A stretch of 64,000 nucleotides of DNA from Hyphomicrobiales bacterium (GTDB taxonomy: Bacteria > Pseudomonadota > Alphaproteobacteria > Rhizobiales > Rhizobiaceae), in contig UEIJ01000001.1 of assembly GCA_900470195.1 (NCBI GenBank), positions 1 to 64,000 on the forward strand, written 5' to 3'. Below, piece by piece: positions 36,752 to 46,306 of the stretch. A program made the position numbers and the translations under genes. The stretch's first letter is position 1; every line of letters begins with the position of its first letter. Under the pieces are notes generated by a model, which was given only the letters and a program-made list of their open reading frames with translations, did no database searches and had not been told where the DNA came from.

Positions 36752-36933
36752 GGAACCACGGTGTTCTGATTTGAACCAGCGGTTGCATTTGGCTCGCAAT
36801 TCGAATCTGATATCGTCGGTTCAAGGCATGAGAGGGAACTTAAGAAATAAACGATTTCAAAGGCAAAGCGGCCAGCCGTCCCGGCACGGGCTGCTCTGTC
36901 AGAGCTGCCTCAACTTTCTCTACAGGAGATTTT

Positions 36934-37689
36934 ATGAACAACCGCGCTACCACTCTTCTTGCAACCTCCTTTTCTGCAATCATGCTCGCAGGCGCTCTGA
37001 CGCTGCCAGCTCTGGCACAGGAGAATCAGATGACGAAGCAGCCTGCGCGTATCGCCGTCACCGGCGAGGGCACCATGACCGCCTCGCCCGATATGGCCAT
37101 TCTCAATCTCTCCGTACTGCGCGAGGCAAAGACCGCCCGCGAAGCCATGACCGCCAACAACGAAGCCATGGCAAAGGTACTCGAAGCCATGAAGAAGGCT
37201 GGCATTGAAGACCGTGATCTTCAGACCGGCGGCATCAACATCCAGCCGCGCTACGTCTATCCGGACGACAAGAACGGCCTGAAGGAACCGAGCATCACCG
37301 GGTACACCGTTTCAAACAGCCTGACGGTGCGTGTGCGCGATCTGGCCAAGGTCGGAAACGTTCTCGATGAATCCGTGACCCTCGGCGTCAATCAGGGCGG
37401 CGACCTGAACTTCGTGAACGACAATCCTTCGGCCACGATCAACGAAGCGCGCAAACGTGCCGTTGCCGATGCCATCGCCAAGGCAAAAACCCTTGCCGAT
37501 GCCGCCAGTGTCACTCTTGGTCGCGTCGTCGAAATCAACGAGCAGAGCCGCCCACCCATGCCGATGCCGATCGCGCGCGCGCAGTTCAAGACCATGGCTG
37601 CGGCAGCACCGGAAGACGCCGTGCCGGTTGCGGCAGGCGAGAACAGCTACAATGTTTCGGTCAACGTCGTTTTTGAAATCAAGGATTAA
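36934..37689 (+). CDS. bp26: BP26/Omp28-like SIMPL-domain periplasmic antigen
   Basis: The 251-residue protein has a signal peptide (cleavage after PALA, before QENQ) and a SIMPL (DUF541) domain. It is highly similar to Brucella BP26 as I remember it, over its whole length, with several substitutions (for example [14 protein letters not shown] versus [14 protein letters not shown]). BP26 is a strong serological antigen that forms a 16-subunit channel-like periplasmic assembly; its cellular role is unclear. CAGGAG precedes the ATG. RIME-like repeats flank the gene on both sides. Confidence 0.93.
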   Translation: MNNRATTLLATSFSAIMLAGALTLPALAQENQMTKQPARIAVTGEGTMTASPDMAILNLSVLREAKTAREAMTANNEAMAKVLEAMKKAGIEDRDLQTGGINIQPRYVYPDDKNGLKEPSITGYTVSNSLTVRVRDLAKVGNVLDESVTLGVNQGGDLNFVNDNPSATINEARKRAVADAIAKAKTLADAASVTLGRVVEINEQSRPPMPMPIARAQFKTMAAAAPEDAVPVAAGENSYNVSVNVVFEIKD

Positions 37690-37695
37690 CGGCTC

Positions 37696-37787
37696 GAGCA
37701 TTTCCAGCAAAAGTGTGAAACAGTTTTGCCTTCCGAAACAAATAGATAGAGCGGCTCCAACGTTTTCGTTAAAACAGGACCGCTCTA
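37696..37787 (+). repeat. RIME-like composite double-palindrome, copy 4
   Basis: GAGCATTTCCAGCAAAA with AGTTTTGCCTTCC forms the first palindrome. The linker GAAACAAATAGATAGAGCGG leads to a second hairpin, GAGCGG to CCGCTC, around GTTTTCGTTAAAAC. It begins 7 bases after the bp26 stop codon. Confidence 0.72.
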
Positions 37788-37844
37788 GCTGACTTCGGAT
37801 AAAAAGGGGGTGCATCAGCGTCCCTTTCTTTTATAGGAACGACA

Positions 37845-37880
37845 AAAAGCCCCGGCCTGATTGCACAGGCCGGGGCTTTT
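37845..37880 (-). terminator. Terminator, mainly minus strand
   Basis: AAAAGCCCCGGCCTG pairs perfectly with CAGGCCGGGGCTTTT. The minus strand continues with T residues (TTTTTGTCG). It serves the secreted basic protein gene and could also act for bp26 from the other side. Confidence 0.88.
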
Positions 37881-37899
37881 GAAACTTTAATCACGCGGC

Positions 37900-38253
37900 T
37901 TAGCGAATGATAGGGCAGCCACGCACATTCGCAAATACGACGCCGGCAGGGCGACCGTGACGGAAGCCACGGACCTGAACCGACTTGCCGCGGTAGACGA
38001 CACGCGCATTGCGGATGCCCATGCGGTTGGCCTTCATCTTGGCGCCTTCGACCGAGCAGGCAGGGCCGCGATAGACGGGGCGACCGTGGCGATGACCGCG
38101 GTAGTCCACGTTCACGATGGCAGAACCTGCCGACGTGCTGACAGCAGGAACGGCAACCGGCGATGCAGCGCTGGCTGAAGCTGCCGTCGTGAAGATGGCG
38201 GCAACACCAAGAGCGGCGGTTACAGCGAGCGACTTGAGCGAAATAGCAGACAT
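37900..38253 (-). CDS. Small secreted basic protein, unknown
   Basis: The 117-residue protein has a signal peptide (about residues 1-31, ending ASA). The mature part is rich in Arg and Gly with HRHGRPVYRGP and two cysteines (PACSVE and RGCPI) that could pair. AGAGGTTC precedes the ATG at 38253, so the frame continuing to 38415 is not used. I know of similar hypothetical exported proteins in Rhizobiales but no function. Confidence 0.7.
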   Translation of the reverse strand: MSAISLKSLAVTAALGVAAIFTTAASASAASPVAVPAVSTSAGSAIVNVDYRGHRHGRPVYRGPACSVEGAKMKANRMGIRNARVVYRGKSVQVRGFRHGRPAGVVFANVRGCPIIR

Positions 38254-38500
38254 CTTTGAACCTCTTTCGATTTGTTTCCAGTTCTTGCCTAGGACACCCG
38301 AGAAGTAGCCCGCAATAGATGAACAGAATGAAAAACCATCATTCATGTACCGTTCAGCTTTCCGTGAAGCGGGAGGTGTGTCTGCAAATCCCCTATAGAG
38401 AATGAATAAATTCAATGAGTTAGAAGAAAACAGAACTCGCGCCGTTCTGTTCGGGACACGGATTAAATTTACGCAATGTTTGAATGATACAGGCGATCCG

Positions 38501-38953
38501 TCATCGATCGCCGGGCATCACCATATGATCGAGATAATCATCATCGTCTTCCATATCGTGATCAAAGGCCGTCACCTTGCCGCGAACGGAGATGCCCGCT
38601 TCATGCACGGTCTCGGGCGAACCCGACACAAGCGGGTGCCACCAGTAGAGGTCCGAGCCTTCCGCAACCAGACGGTAGGCGCAGGTCACAGGCAGCCAAT
38701 CCACCTCGTCCACGATTTCCGGGGTCAGGAACACGCAGTCCGGCACCGTCTTTTTCCGGTTGGGATAATCCCGGCATTGGCAGGTTTCGGCATTGAGCAG
38801 CGTACAGGCGACACTCGTCCAGTAAATCTCGTCGGTGTCTTCGTCCTGCAGTTTATGCAGGCAGCATTGGCCGCAACCGTCACAAAGGCTTTCCCACTCG
38901 CTGCGGGTAAGCTGGTTCAGGGTCTTGGTGCGCCAGAATGGTTTGTCGTTCAT
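38501..38953 (-). CDS. YcgN/UPF0260 family cysteine-cluster protein
   Basis: The 150-residue protein has the CxxC-rich pattern of the YcgN family: [12 protein letters not shown] at about residue 25, then [18 protein letters not shown] and VPDCVFLTP. These cysteines probably bind a metal or Fe-S cluster. The start at [15 protein letters not shown] matches the family N terminus. The function is unknown. Confidence 0.9.
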   Translation of the reverse strand: MNDKPFWRTKTLNQLTRSEWESLCDGCGQCCLHKLQDEDTDEIYWTSVACTLLNAETCQCRDYPNRKKTVPDCVFLTPEIVDEVDWLPVTCAYRLVAEGSDLYWWHPLVSGSPETVHEAGISVRGKVTAFDHDMEDDDDYLDHMVMPGDR

Positions 38954-39165
38954 GATGCAGCGTATAATGGAATTATGTCCGGAATGGCGTGGACAAATCG
39001 CCGCCATTTCACGACGCTTGAAATGCGGTCTTTATCAGGATAACAGTCGGGCGTCATTACCGTGACCGTAAGCGTCTTACGTCAGGCAACGCATCAATCC
39101 GCCGGGAACGGCATTTCGCATTGATGTTTCGTTGCGCCTTTCCCGCATAATATTCAGGAACTCTC

Positions 39166-39426
39166 ATGTCCCGGTTTGAATGCGCACGCAGCAGAAAACT
39201 GCCCGCACGTTATGCATCCATTGTGATGCCTTTCATTCTATCGATCATGATGACCTTCGTCGTCTCGCTGATCGCAACGGCGAAAAGCCTTGGCATCAAC
39301 CATCCCGATCTCGCATCGAGCTGGATGTCATCATGGGCTCTCTCATGGGTCGTCGCTTTCCCGGTCCTCCTCGCCGTCCTGCCGGTGGTCCGGAAAATCG
39401 TTTCACTCGTCTGCCATCCGCACTGA
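39166..39426 (+). CDS. DUF2798 family small membrane protein
   Basis: The 86-residue protein has two hydrophobic helices, with the DUF2798 pattern KLPARYASIVMPFILSIMM (first helix) and SWVVAFPVLLAVLPVVRKIV (second). Its function is unknown. A terminator shared with the convergent hlyU-like gene follows. Confidence 0.8.
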   Translation: MSRFECARSRKLPARYASIVMPFILSIMMTFVVSLIATAKSLGINHPDLASSWMSSWALSWVVAFPVLLAVLPVVRKIVSLVCHPH

Positions 39427-39437
39427 CGGTAAACACA

Positions 39438-39472
39438 AAAGAGCCGCGCATCAGGGATGCGCGGCTCTTTTT
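39438..39472. terminator. Bidirectional terminator
   Basis: AAAGAGCCGCGCATC and GATGCGCGGCTCTTT form a long perfect stem with A/T tails on both sides. It separates the convergent DUF2798 and hlyU-like genes. Confidence 0.9.
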
Positions 39473-39488
39473 GATAAAACTTCCATCT

Positions 39489-39779
39489 TCAGCTGAAGAT
39501 GTGTTCGCCCTGCTCATCCACGATCTGCCGTCCCTTGTTCAGTGCAATACTGGCAGCATCTTCGATGCCCGGGCAGCGGTCGGCGCGCACGAAACGATAT
39601 TCCTTCAATTCGCCGTTGACCGTCTTCGAGATGACACCGCAGACCTGATACTGCCCGCCCTCGCTATAGGGCGTGGCAATGATCAGAAAGTCCTTGTGCT
39701 CGAGACGAGCGGCCTCTTTCGGCTCTGCCGGTGTTTCGGAGGCGGTACCTCCACCGAAAAGACGCTTCAAAAAGGACAT
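39489..39779 (-). CDS. HlyU family protein
   Basis: The 96-residue protein matches the HlyU family (PF10115): MSFLKRLFGGG head, then IIATPYSEGGQYQVCGVI and VRADRCPGIEDA. HlyU is named after a Vibrio haemolysin regulator, but the family in alphaproteobacteria has no shown DNA-binding role. It lies 22 bases past the rpoD stop codon on the same strand and could be co-transcribed with it. Confidence 0.83.
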   Translation of the reverse strand: MSFLKRLFGGGTASETPAEPKEAARLEHKDFLIIATPYSEGGQYQVCGVISKTVNGELKEYRFVRADRCPGIEDAASIALNKGRQIVDEQGEHIFS

Positions 39780-39801
39780 ATCGCCTCCCCTTTTATATCG
39801 T

Positions 39802-41820
39802 TTAGCTATCCAGGAACGAACGCAGCTTACGCGACCGGCTCGGATGCTTCAGCTTGCGCAGTGCCTTTGCTTCGATCTGGCGGATACGTTCGCGGGTGAC
39901 CGAGAACTGCTGGCCGACTTCTTCCAGCGTGTGATCGGTGTTCATGCCGATGCCGAAGCGCATGCGCAGAACACGTTCTTCACGCGGCGTCAGCGAAGCC
40001 AGAACACGGGTCGTCGTGTCGCGCAGATTGGCCTGAATGGCGGCATCGATCGGCAGAAGCGCGTTCTTGTCCTCGATGAAATCGCCCAGATGTGAATCTT
40101 CCTCGTCGCCGACCGGCGTTTCGAGAGAGATCGGTTCCTTGGCGATCTTCAAAACCTTGCGCACTTTTTCAAGCGGCATGGCCAGCTTTTCCGCCAGCTC
40201 TTCCGGCGTCGGTTCACGGCCGATTTCATGCAGCATCTGGCGCGAGGTGCGAACGATCTTGTTGATCGTTTCGATCATGTGCACCGGAATGCGGATGGTG
40301 CGCGCCTGATCGGCAATCGAACGGGTAATCGCCTGACGGATCCACCATGTCGCATAGGTCGAGAACTTGTAGCCGCGGCGATACTCGAACTTGTCGACAG
40401 CCTTCATCAGGCCGATATTGCCTTCCTGAATGAGATCGAGGAACTGCAAGCCACGGTTCGTGTACTTCTTGGCAATCGAGATGACGAGACGAAGGTTGGC
40501 TTCCACCATTTCCTTCTTGGCGATGGTTGCTTCGCGTTCGCCCTTCTGCACCTGATTGACGATGCGGCGGAATTCGCCGATCGAAATCGCGGTTTCGGTC
40601 GCCAGCATCTGGATTTCAGAACGCAGGCGGTCGATGGTGCGTTCTTCCTTGGCTGCAAATTCCTTCCAGCCGCGTGCCGAAAGCGTGCTCACGCGCTCCA
40701 CCCATTTCGGGTCCAGTTCGTGGCCCTGATATTCCTTCAGGAACTCCTCGCGGCGCACGCCGAACGATTCGGCCAGACGCAGAAGCTTGCCTTCGTTCTG
40801 CACCAGACGCTTGTTGATGTCGTAAAGCTGTTCGACAAGCTGTTCGATACGGTTCTGGTTCAGCGACAGCGACTTCACTGCCTTGATGAGCTGATCCTTC
40901 AGTTCCTTGTAGCGGCGCTCCTGGCTGGACGACAGCTCGCCGGTCGCGGCCAGACGGCCCTCGACCTGCTGATCCTGCAGCTTGCGCAGCTTCTTGTAGG
41001 TGTCGGCGATGAGGTCGAGCGTTTCCATGACCTGCGGGCGCAGTTCGGCTTCCATGGCCGCCAGCGACAGGTTGGCTTCGTCCTCGTCCTCTTCTTCCTC
41101 TTCCACCGGCATGTCGCCGCCGACATTGGTGATGTCGTCGTCGTCACGCGAGCGGCGCTGAGGCTTGTCATCGCGCGGCTTTTCCTCTTCCACGCGCTCG
41201 ATCACCGGGGCCTGCTTGGCTTCCGGACCGGCATAGGTGGTTTCGAGGTCGATGATTTCGCGCAGCAGGATGTTGGAATCGTTCAGCTGATCGCGCCAGA
41301 TGATGATTGCCTGAAAGGTCAGCGGGCTTTCGCAAAGGCCAGCGATCATGGTTTCACGACCGGCCTCAATGCGCTTTGCAATCGCGATTTCGCCTTCACG
41401 CGACAGAAGCTCGACGGAACCCATTTCGCGCAGATACATGCGCACCGGGTCATCGGTACGGTCGGTCGGCTCCTTCTTGGTCGTGGTGGTGGCAACAGCC
41501 GTGCCGCCGGATTCGACCAGATCGCCGCCCTCTTCCGAGTCGTCGTCGCTGTTTTCTTCGCGGTCATTGTCCTGCTCGTCGTCTTCAACGACATTGATGC
41601 CCATATCGGACAGCATCGACATCGTGTCTTCGATCTGCTCGGACGTCACTTCCTCGGAAGGCAGCACGGCGTTCAGTTCGTCCATGGTGACGTAACCGCG
41701 CTTCTTCGCGACCTTTATCATCTTCTTGACAGCGTCGTCAGAAAGGTCGAGAAGCGGACCGTCAGCAGCACCCTCGCGCTCGACTTCGGCTTCTTCGTTT
41801 TCCTTAACCTTCGTTGCCAT
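39802..41820 (-). CDS. rpoD: RNA polymerase primary sigma factor (sigma 70)
   Basis: The 672-residue protein has all regions of a housekeeping sigma factor: an N-terminal region 1.1, the long acidic non-conserved region (about 200-280, with runs of Glu/Asp), region 2 with [17 protein letters not shown], region 3, and region 4.2 [17 protein letters not shown] near the end. Length is typical for Rhizobiales RpoD. It is downstream of dnaG on the same strand, the usual macromolecular-synthesis arrangement, with a 465-bp gap that allows its own promoter. Confidence 0.98.
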   Translation of the reverse strand: MATKVKENEEAEVEREGAADGPLLDLSDDAVKKMIKVAKKRGYVTMDELNAVLPSEEVTSEQIEDTMSMLSDMGINVVEDDEQDNDREENSDDDSEEGGDLVESGGTAVATTTTKKEPTDRTDDPVRMYLREMGSVELLSREGEIAIAKRIEAGRETMIAGLCESPLTFQAIIIWRDQLNDSNILLREIIDLETTYAGPEAKQAPVIERVEEEKPRDDKPQRRSRDDDDITNVGGDMPVEEEEEDEDEANLSLAAMEAELRPQVMETLDLIADTYKKLRKLQDQQVEGRLAATGELSSSQERRYKELKDQLIKAVKSLSLNQNRIEQLVEQLYDINKRLVQNEGKLLRLAESFGVRREEFLKEYQGHELDPKWVERVSTLSARGWKEFAAKEERTIDRLRSEIQMLATETAISIGEFRRIVNQVQKGEREATIAKKEMVEANLRLVISIAKKYTNRGLQFLDLIQEGNIGLMKAVDKFEYRRGYKFSTYATWWIRQAITRSIADQARTIRIPVHMIETINKIVRTSRQMLHEIGREPTPEELAEKLAMPLEKVRKVLKIAKEPISLETPVGDEEDSHLGDFIEDKNALLPIDAAIQANLRDTTTRVLASLTPREERVLRMRFGIGMNTDHTLEEVGQQFSVTRERIRQIEAKALRKLKHPSRSRKLRSFLDS

Positions 41821-42285
41821 ATGTTCTTCTCCAGGCGACCCCGGTCGCTTCTAAGATATATAGAGTTCTCGGACAGTTTTGCGAGGTCGCAATCCGTCAG
41901 TTGATTCTGCGAGTAGCCGATTTCCTGTTAATGGCGGATTAACCTTGCCATCGGTATCGGGCTTCTTCATCTCCGATTTCTTGTGGGCAGATCAGGCGGT
42001 CAACCAGACAATGCCGTTTTTCCGGGCCACGTTTCCGGCCCGTATCCGGCTTGCTGCCTGCTGCCTTTGCAGCCTCGGATATCACCGGTTTCTGTTCTTT
42101 TTCCTTGTTCGAACTGTCGTGATTCCGTCATTTGCGCCATACGTCAAGAGCGACTCACCTGATTCGCGCCTAAAAAGCGAATCATTTTGTTGTCACGGCC
42201 TCGCCGTCGGCCAGATAGAGCGCGTTTTTCGGATCGCAACCCCGCATTTCCGGCTGTTCTCGCAAGTTTGATTCGTGAAAACGAA
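41821..42285. other. dnaG-rpoD intergenic region with two hairpins
   Basis: Two perfect short stems are visible: GATTCGC/GCGAATC at 42161-42183 and TGATTCGT/ACGAATCA at 42269-42288, the latter over the dnaG stop codon. Neither has a T run on the minus strand, so they may be processing or stabilising elements. The part next to rpoD should contain its promoter. The open plus-strand frames here have no coding character. Confidence 0.55.
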
Positions 42286-44256
42286 TCAGAAGCCGCCGGG
42301 CGGACGCCCCGAAGACAGGCCGAAACCGTCTATCAGCGCTTCGGTCGCATCAGCTTTCAATATCTGATTTTGTATATCTCTGAGACGTGCGAACAACTCG
42401 CCCGTTTCATCTGTTTCAAGTGCGGCTTCAACGGCCCGCAGTTCCTTATGTAGTGTGCGCGCCCGCTGATGCAAGTGAAGCGCCTGCCGAAGCGCTTCCC
42501 GCGCATCGTCTTCCGCGGCCAGAGCCGTCGCTGTCCAGAGCTTCGCGCCCTTCACCACAAGTTCGAGCATTTCAATCTGTTCGCCATGCCCGGCATTGAC
42601 CAGCGCCCGCCGCATCGCATGCCCATCTTCCATGTGGCCGGCGGCCAGTACATCCAGCATGGCCAGATGCAGCGATCTCAAGGCTTCATGCCCGAGATCG
42701 AGCGCGGCCAGCGTCTCGAAATCCTCTTCGATCAACCGCGGATGATTGAGAAGCGTCAGCACGATTGCTGTTTCGCGCAAGGGCGCATGCGATCCCGCCC
42801 CCGGCCTGCCACCCTTTACCAGCGTGGAACGCACCAGGCTGTCGGAAATCGCAAGGCGCCCGCTGCCGCCAGCCGATCCGCCGCGCCCGCGTCCGCCTTC
42901 GTTCCTGCGGTTGAAAGACGAATTGCGCTGCCCTCCGCCCTGATACCCCTGACGTCCCTGACCGAAGAAAGCCTGCGCTCGGTCGCGCATATCCTGGCTG
43001 TAGTGGCGGCGAATATCTTCATTGGCGATGCGGCTGGTAATCTCGCGCAACCGCGCTTCAAGCTCGGCCCGGCGTTCCGGCGTATCGAATACACCGCCCG
43101 TCGTTTCCCGCGTCCACACCATATCGACCAGCGGCTTTGCGTCGCGCAGGACCGCGTGGAACGCGGCCGACCCTTCCGCCTTGACGAGATCGTCCGGGTC
43201 CTGCCCCTCCGGCAAAAGCGCGAAACGCAGCGACTTGCCGGGCTGCAAGGCAGGTAGTCCCAGATCGACGGCGCGATAGGCGGCGCGAAGTCCTGCCCCG
43301 TCACCATCGAAGCACAGAACGGGTTCCGGGCTGATGCGCCAGAGAAGTTCAAGCTGTTCTTCCGTCAGCGCCGTGCCGAGTGGAGCCACCACCTGATGGA
43401 TACCGGCCTGCGCCAGCGCGATCACATCCATATAGCCTTCGACGGCAATGATGGATTTGGCGGGTTCGCCACCTTGCGGCTGGCAGGCCTTGCGCGCCCG
43501 CAAGCCATTGTAAAGTACCCGGCCCTTGTGAAAGAGCTCGGTTTCCGGCGAGTTCAGATATTTGGCCGGGGCATCGGCGGAAAGCGCTCGTCCGCCGAAA
43601 GCAATGATGCGCCCACGCAGATCCTCGATCGGGAACATGACGCGGTCACGAAAACGGTCGTAGGAAACGGCAATCCCCTCGCCGTGCACGACAAGGCCGC
43701 ACGCCTCGATCTGTTCGCGCGACACGCCCTTGCCTGCCAGAAATTCCTTCAAGGCATTGCGCGATTCCGGTGCATAGCCGATGCGGAACGCCTGCTGCGT
43801 CGCCGTCGAGAGGCCGCGGTCGCGCAGATAGGCACGCGCCTTGGCGCCAACGGCGTTTTGCAACTGGCTTTCAAAAAACTGCGCGGCCAGTTCCATGACA
43901 TCGTAAAGCGTGGCGCGCTGCGCTTCGCGCTTTTCCATTTCCGGATCACGCGCCGGCATCGGAACGCCTGCCATATCGGCAACGCGCTCGACGGCCTCGG
44001 GAAAACTCAAGCCTTCAAGATCGGTCAGGAACTTGAAGTGATCGCCGGTCACGCCGCAACCGAAACAATGATAACGGCCCTTGCGGTCTTCGCAGTGAAA
44101 ACTTGGCGTCTTCTCGCCATGGAATGGACAGCAGGCCCAGAAATCGCCCTTTGGCGGATTGCTTTTCTTGCGGTCGAACGAAACGCGCGTTCCTATCAGC
44201 GCCGAGATCGGGACGCGGTCTCTGATCTCATCGAGAAAGGAGGGCGGAAAACGCAT
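42286..44256 (-). CDS. dnaG: DNA primase
   Basis: The 656-residue enzyme makes RNA primers at the replication fork. The CHC2 zinc finger has C43, H46, C64 and C67; the catalytic core EGYMDVIALAQ (TOPRIM) and LCFDGDGAG follow, and the C-terminal third should bind DnaB. Between them lies a Gly/Arg/Gln-rich linker (around residue 440) of low complexity. The start MRFPPSFLDEIRDRVPIS at 44256 is the family's; an ATG at 44295 would add 13 residues. Confidence 0.96.
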   Translation of the reverse strand: MRFPPSFLDEIRDRVPISALIGTRVSFDRKKSNPPKGDFWACCPFHGEKTPSFHCEDRKGRYHCFGCGVTGDHFKFLTDLEGLSFPEAVERVADMAGVPMPARDPEMEKREAQRATLYDVMELAAQFFESQLQNAVGAKARAYLRDRGLSTATQQAFRIGYAPESRNALKEFLAGKGVSREQIEACGLVVHGEGIAVSYDRFRDRVMFPIEDLRGRIIAFGGRALSADAPAKYLNSPETELFHKGRVLYNGLRARKACQPQGGEPAKSIIAVEGYMDVIALAQAGIHQVVAPLGTALTEEQLELLWRISPEPVLCFDGDGAGLRAAYRAVDLGLPALQPGKSLRFALLPEGQDPDDLVKAEGSAAFHAVLRDAKPLVDMVWTRETTGGVFDTPERRAELEARLREITSRIANEDIRRHYSQDMRDRAQAFFGQGRQGYQGGGQRNSSFNRRNEGGRGRGGSAGGSGRLAISDSLVRSTLVKGGRPGAGSHAPLRETAIVLTLLNHPRLIEEDFETLAALDLGHEALRSLHLAMLDVLAAGHMEDGHAMRRALVNAGHGEQIEMLELVVKGAKLWTATALAAEDDAREALRQALHLHQRARTLHKELRAVEAALETDETGELFARLRDIQNQILKADATEALIDGFGLSSGRPPGGF

Positions 44257-44399
44257 TACAGATTTCACTTTCGGTTCATACGGCAGGCCGTTCATGCAGC
44301 GAGTGCATTCTACAGAGTATATAGGCTCGCCCGCTTCGACAGTCCATCGCGCAGGCGCGTCCCTCCCCGCTAATCACATGTCGCCGATGGACCAGTGTA
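44257..44399. other. Divergent promoter region, dnaG side
   Basis: The sequence between the dnaG start and the PHO box should hold the dnaG promoter. It contains no gene or repeat that I can see. Confidence 0.4.
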
Positions 44400-44428
44400 C
44401 TGTCACAAAACTGTCATATATTCGTCAC
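44400..44428 (+). promoter_or_regulatory. PHO box upstream of the Na/Pi cotransporter gene
   Basis: Three 7-bp units in exact 11-bp register are visible: CTGTCAC (44400-44406), CTGTCAT (44411-44417) and TCGTCAC (44422-44428), with A/T-rich 4-base spacers. The first two form a near-consensus PHO box (CTGTCAT-N4-CTGTCAT). A TTTTTATTGC stretch downstream could be the -10 region. PhoB control of the phosphate transporter gene 150 bases on is the natural reading. Confidence 0.85.
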
Positions 44429-44576
44429 GACGCTGTGGGAACGGATTGCTTTTTATTGCGAACAAGCCCATATCTCTTGGAAATTTGATTAGCCGGAACA
44501 TATTTTTTCTTCATTTGTTGCGTTAGCTCAATCAACCAGAGTTTCAACCCTGTCTCCAACCCGAAGGGATCTTGCC

Positions 44577-46253
44577 GTGAATGGTTCTGTAGTCCTTTTG
44601 CATCTGGCCGGTGCGGTTGCCCTCCTGCTGTGGGCAACACGCATGGTGCGCACCGGGGTGGAGCGCGCCTATGGTGATAGGCTGCGCAGACGCCTGCGCA
44701 ACCAGATGCAGAATCCGCTGCTTTCCGTTGCTTTTGGCCTTGCCCTTGCTGTCGCCCTGCAAAGCTCGACAGCGGTTACGCTTCTCGTCGGTTCATTTGT
44801 CGGTTCGGGCTTCGTCAGCGGCGTCGCCGGTCTCATGGCCGTGCGCGGCGGCGAACTCGGCTCCGCCCTCGTCGTCAAGATCCTGAGCTACGACCTCACC
44901 CTTCTGGTGCCGCTCTGCCTCGTCATCGGCACCGGCATCTTCATGACCACCGAGCGCCGTGACTGGCGGCAGATCGGGCGTATTCTGGTCGGCGTGGGCC
45001 TTCTCATCATGTCGCTGGAAATGACCGGACAGGCCACGGAGCCGCTGCGGCAAAGCGAATTGCTGCCGGTCATCGTGGATTATCTTTCCGGCGATCCGAT
45101 CACCGCCTATCTGCTTGCGGCGCTGATGACATGGCTGTTTCATTCAAGCGTTGCCGCCGTCATCCTGCTTACCACCTTTGCCTCCCGCGGGCTGATCCAG
45201 CCAGAACTTGCCGTGGTGATGGTTCTCGGCGTCAATCTGGGGTCGTCGATCATCGCCCCGATCCTGACCCGCCATGCACCGCCTGAAACCCGTGTCGTGC
45301 CGCTCGGCAATCTCCTGATGCGCGGCGCCGGATCGCTCGTAATGCTGGTGCTTTACCAGACCTTCAAGCCGCCTATCGCCTTCCTTGGCGTCGATCCGGT
45401 TTCGCAGGTGGTCAACGCGCATATCCTGTTCAATGTCATCGTGATGATTGCCGGCATTCCGCTTTCCGGCCTCGTTCTGCGTGCGACCGAAGCGCTCGTG
45501 AACCTCAATGCCGACAGGAATGCGCCCGCTCAGCCTCTGGCGGCCGAGGAATACAGCGCGCTCGATACCGCCGTGCTCGACCGGCCTTCGCAAGCGCTCG
45601 CCAATGCCACCCGCGAAGTGGTCGGCGTCTGCGATACGATCGAGGTCATGCTGCGCCGCATCATCGAACTTTACGAAAAGCCGGATCAGGCGCGGATCGA
45701 TGAGTTGGCGGCGCTTGACGACCGGGTGGACAAGAAACACGCCGCGATCAAGCTCTACCTGACCAGGCTTGCAACCCATGAGCTGACGGATTTCGAGTCC
45801 CTGCGGATGCAGGAACTGCTGGGAGCCTGCGTGAAGCTCGAACAGGTGGGCGACATCATCGTCCGCAACATGCTGGCGCATGTTCAAAAGAAGATGGACC
45901 ACAAGCTGGAATTCACCGAGGAAGGCTGGAAGGAACTCAGCCATTTCCACGCCATGGTTCTGGCCAATGCGCATATGGCTTTCAACGTGATCGTTTCACG
46001 GGATGGCCGCACGGCCCGCCAGCTTGTGCAGGAAAAGGACCAGCTGCGCGAACTGGAAAAGCAGACGAGCATGCGGCACTTCACCCGCCTGCGCGAAGGC
46101 GCCACCCGCAGTATCGAGACGAGCACGATCCACCTCGATACGATCCGCGACCTCAAGCAGATCAACTCGCTCCTGGCATCGATGGCTTATCCAGTCCTCG
46201 AAGAACAGGGACTGCTCAGCGATACGCGCCTCAAGACCGTCAAGCAGAGCTGA
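44577..46253 (+). CDS. Na/Pi cotransporter family protein with PhoU-like tail
   Basis: The 558-residue protein has two copies of the Na/Pi cotransporter repeat (QSSTAVTLLVGSFVGSGFV near residue 60 and FHSSVAAVILLTTFA near 190) within eight or more membrane helices. A PhoU-like cytoplasmic helical domain of about 200 residues follows, as in E. coli YjbB. It should move phosphate with sodium, perhaps outward to limit internal Pi. It starts at a GTG preceded by GAAGGGATC. A near-consensus PHO box stands upstream. Confidence 0.92.
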   Translation: MNGSVVLLHLAGAVALLLWATRMVRTGVERAYGDRLRRRLRNQMQNPLLSVAFGLALAVALQSSTAVTLLVGSFVGSGFVSGVAGLMAVRGGELGSALVVKILSYDLTLLVPLCLVIGTGIFMTTERRDWRQIGRILVGVGLLIMSLEMTGQATEPLRQSELLPVIVDYLSGDPITAYLLAALMTWLFHSSVAAVILLTTFASRGLIQPELAVVMVLGVNLGSSIIAPILTRHAPPETRVVPLGNLLMRGAGSLVMLVLYQTFKPPIAFLGVDPVSQVVNAHILFNVIVMIAGIPLSGLVLRATEALVNLNADRNAPAQPLAAEEYSALDTAVLDRPSQALANATREVVGVCDTIEVMLRRIIELYEKPDQARIDELAALDDRVDKKHAAIKLYLTRLATHELTDFESLRMQELLGACVKLEQVGDIIVRNMLAHVQKKMDHKLEFTEEGWKELSHFHAMVLANAHMAFNVIVSRDGRTARQLVQEKDQLRELEKQTSMRHFTRLREGATRSIETSTIHLDTIRDLKQINSLLASMAYPVLEEQGLLSDTRLKTVKQS

Positions 46254-46306
46254 TCATCGGGTAAAGCGGCAGCAGTTACACCACCGCTGTCGCATGACGT
46301 CGAATA

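Noticed and set aside
40228..41904. 558-codon plus-strand frame
   Set aside because: Antisense shadow of rpoD with Leu/Arg-rich nonsense composition.
41879..42271. 130-codon plus-strand frame in the dnaG-rpoD gap
   Set aside because: No ribosome-binding site or domain; antisense to the likely rpoD promoter region.
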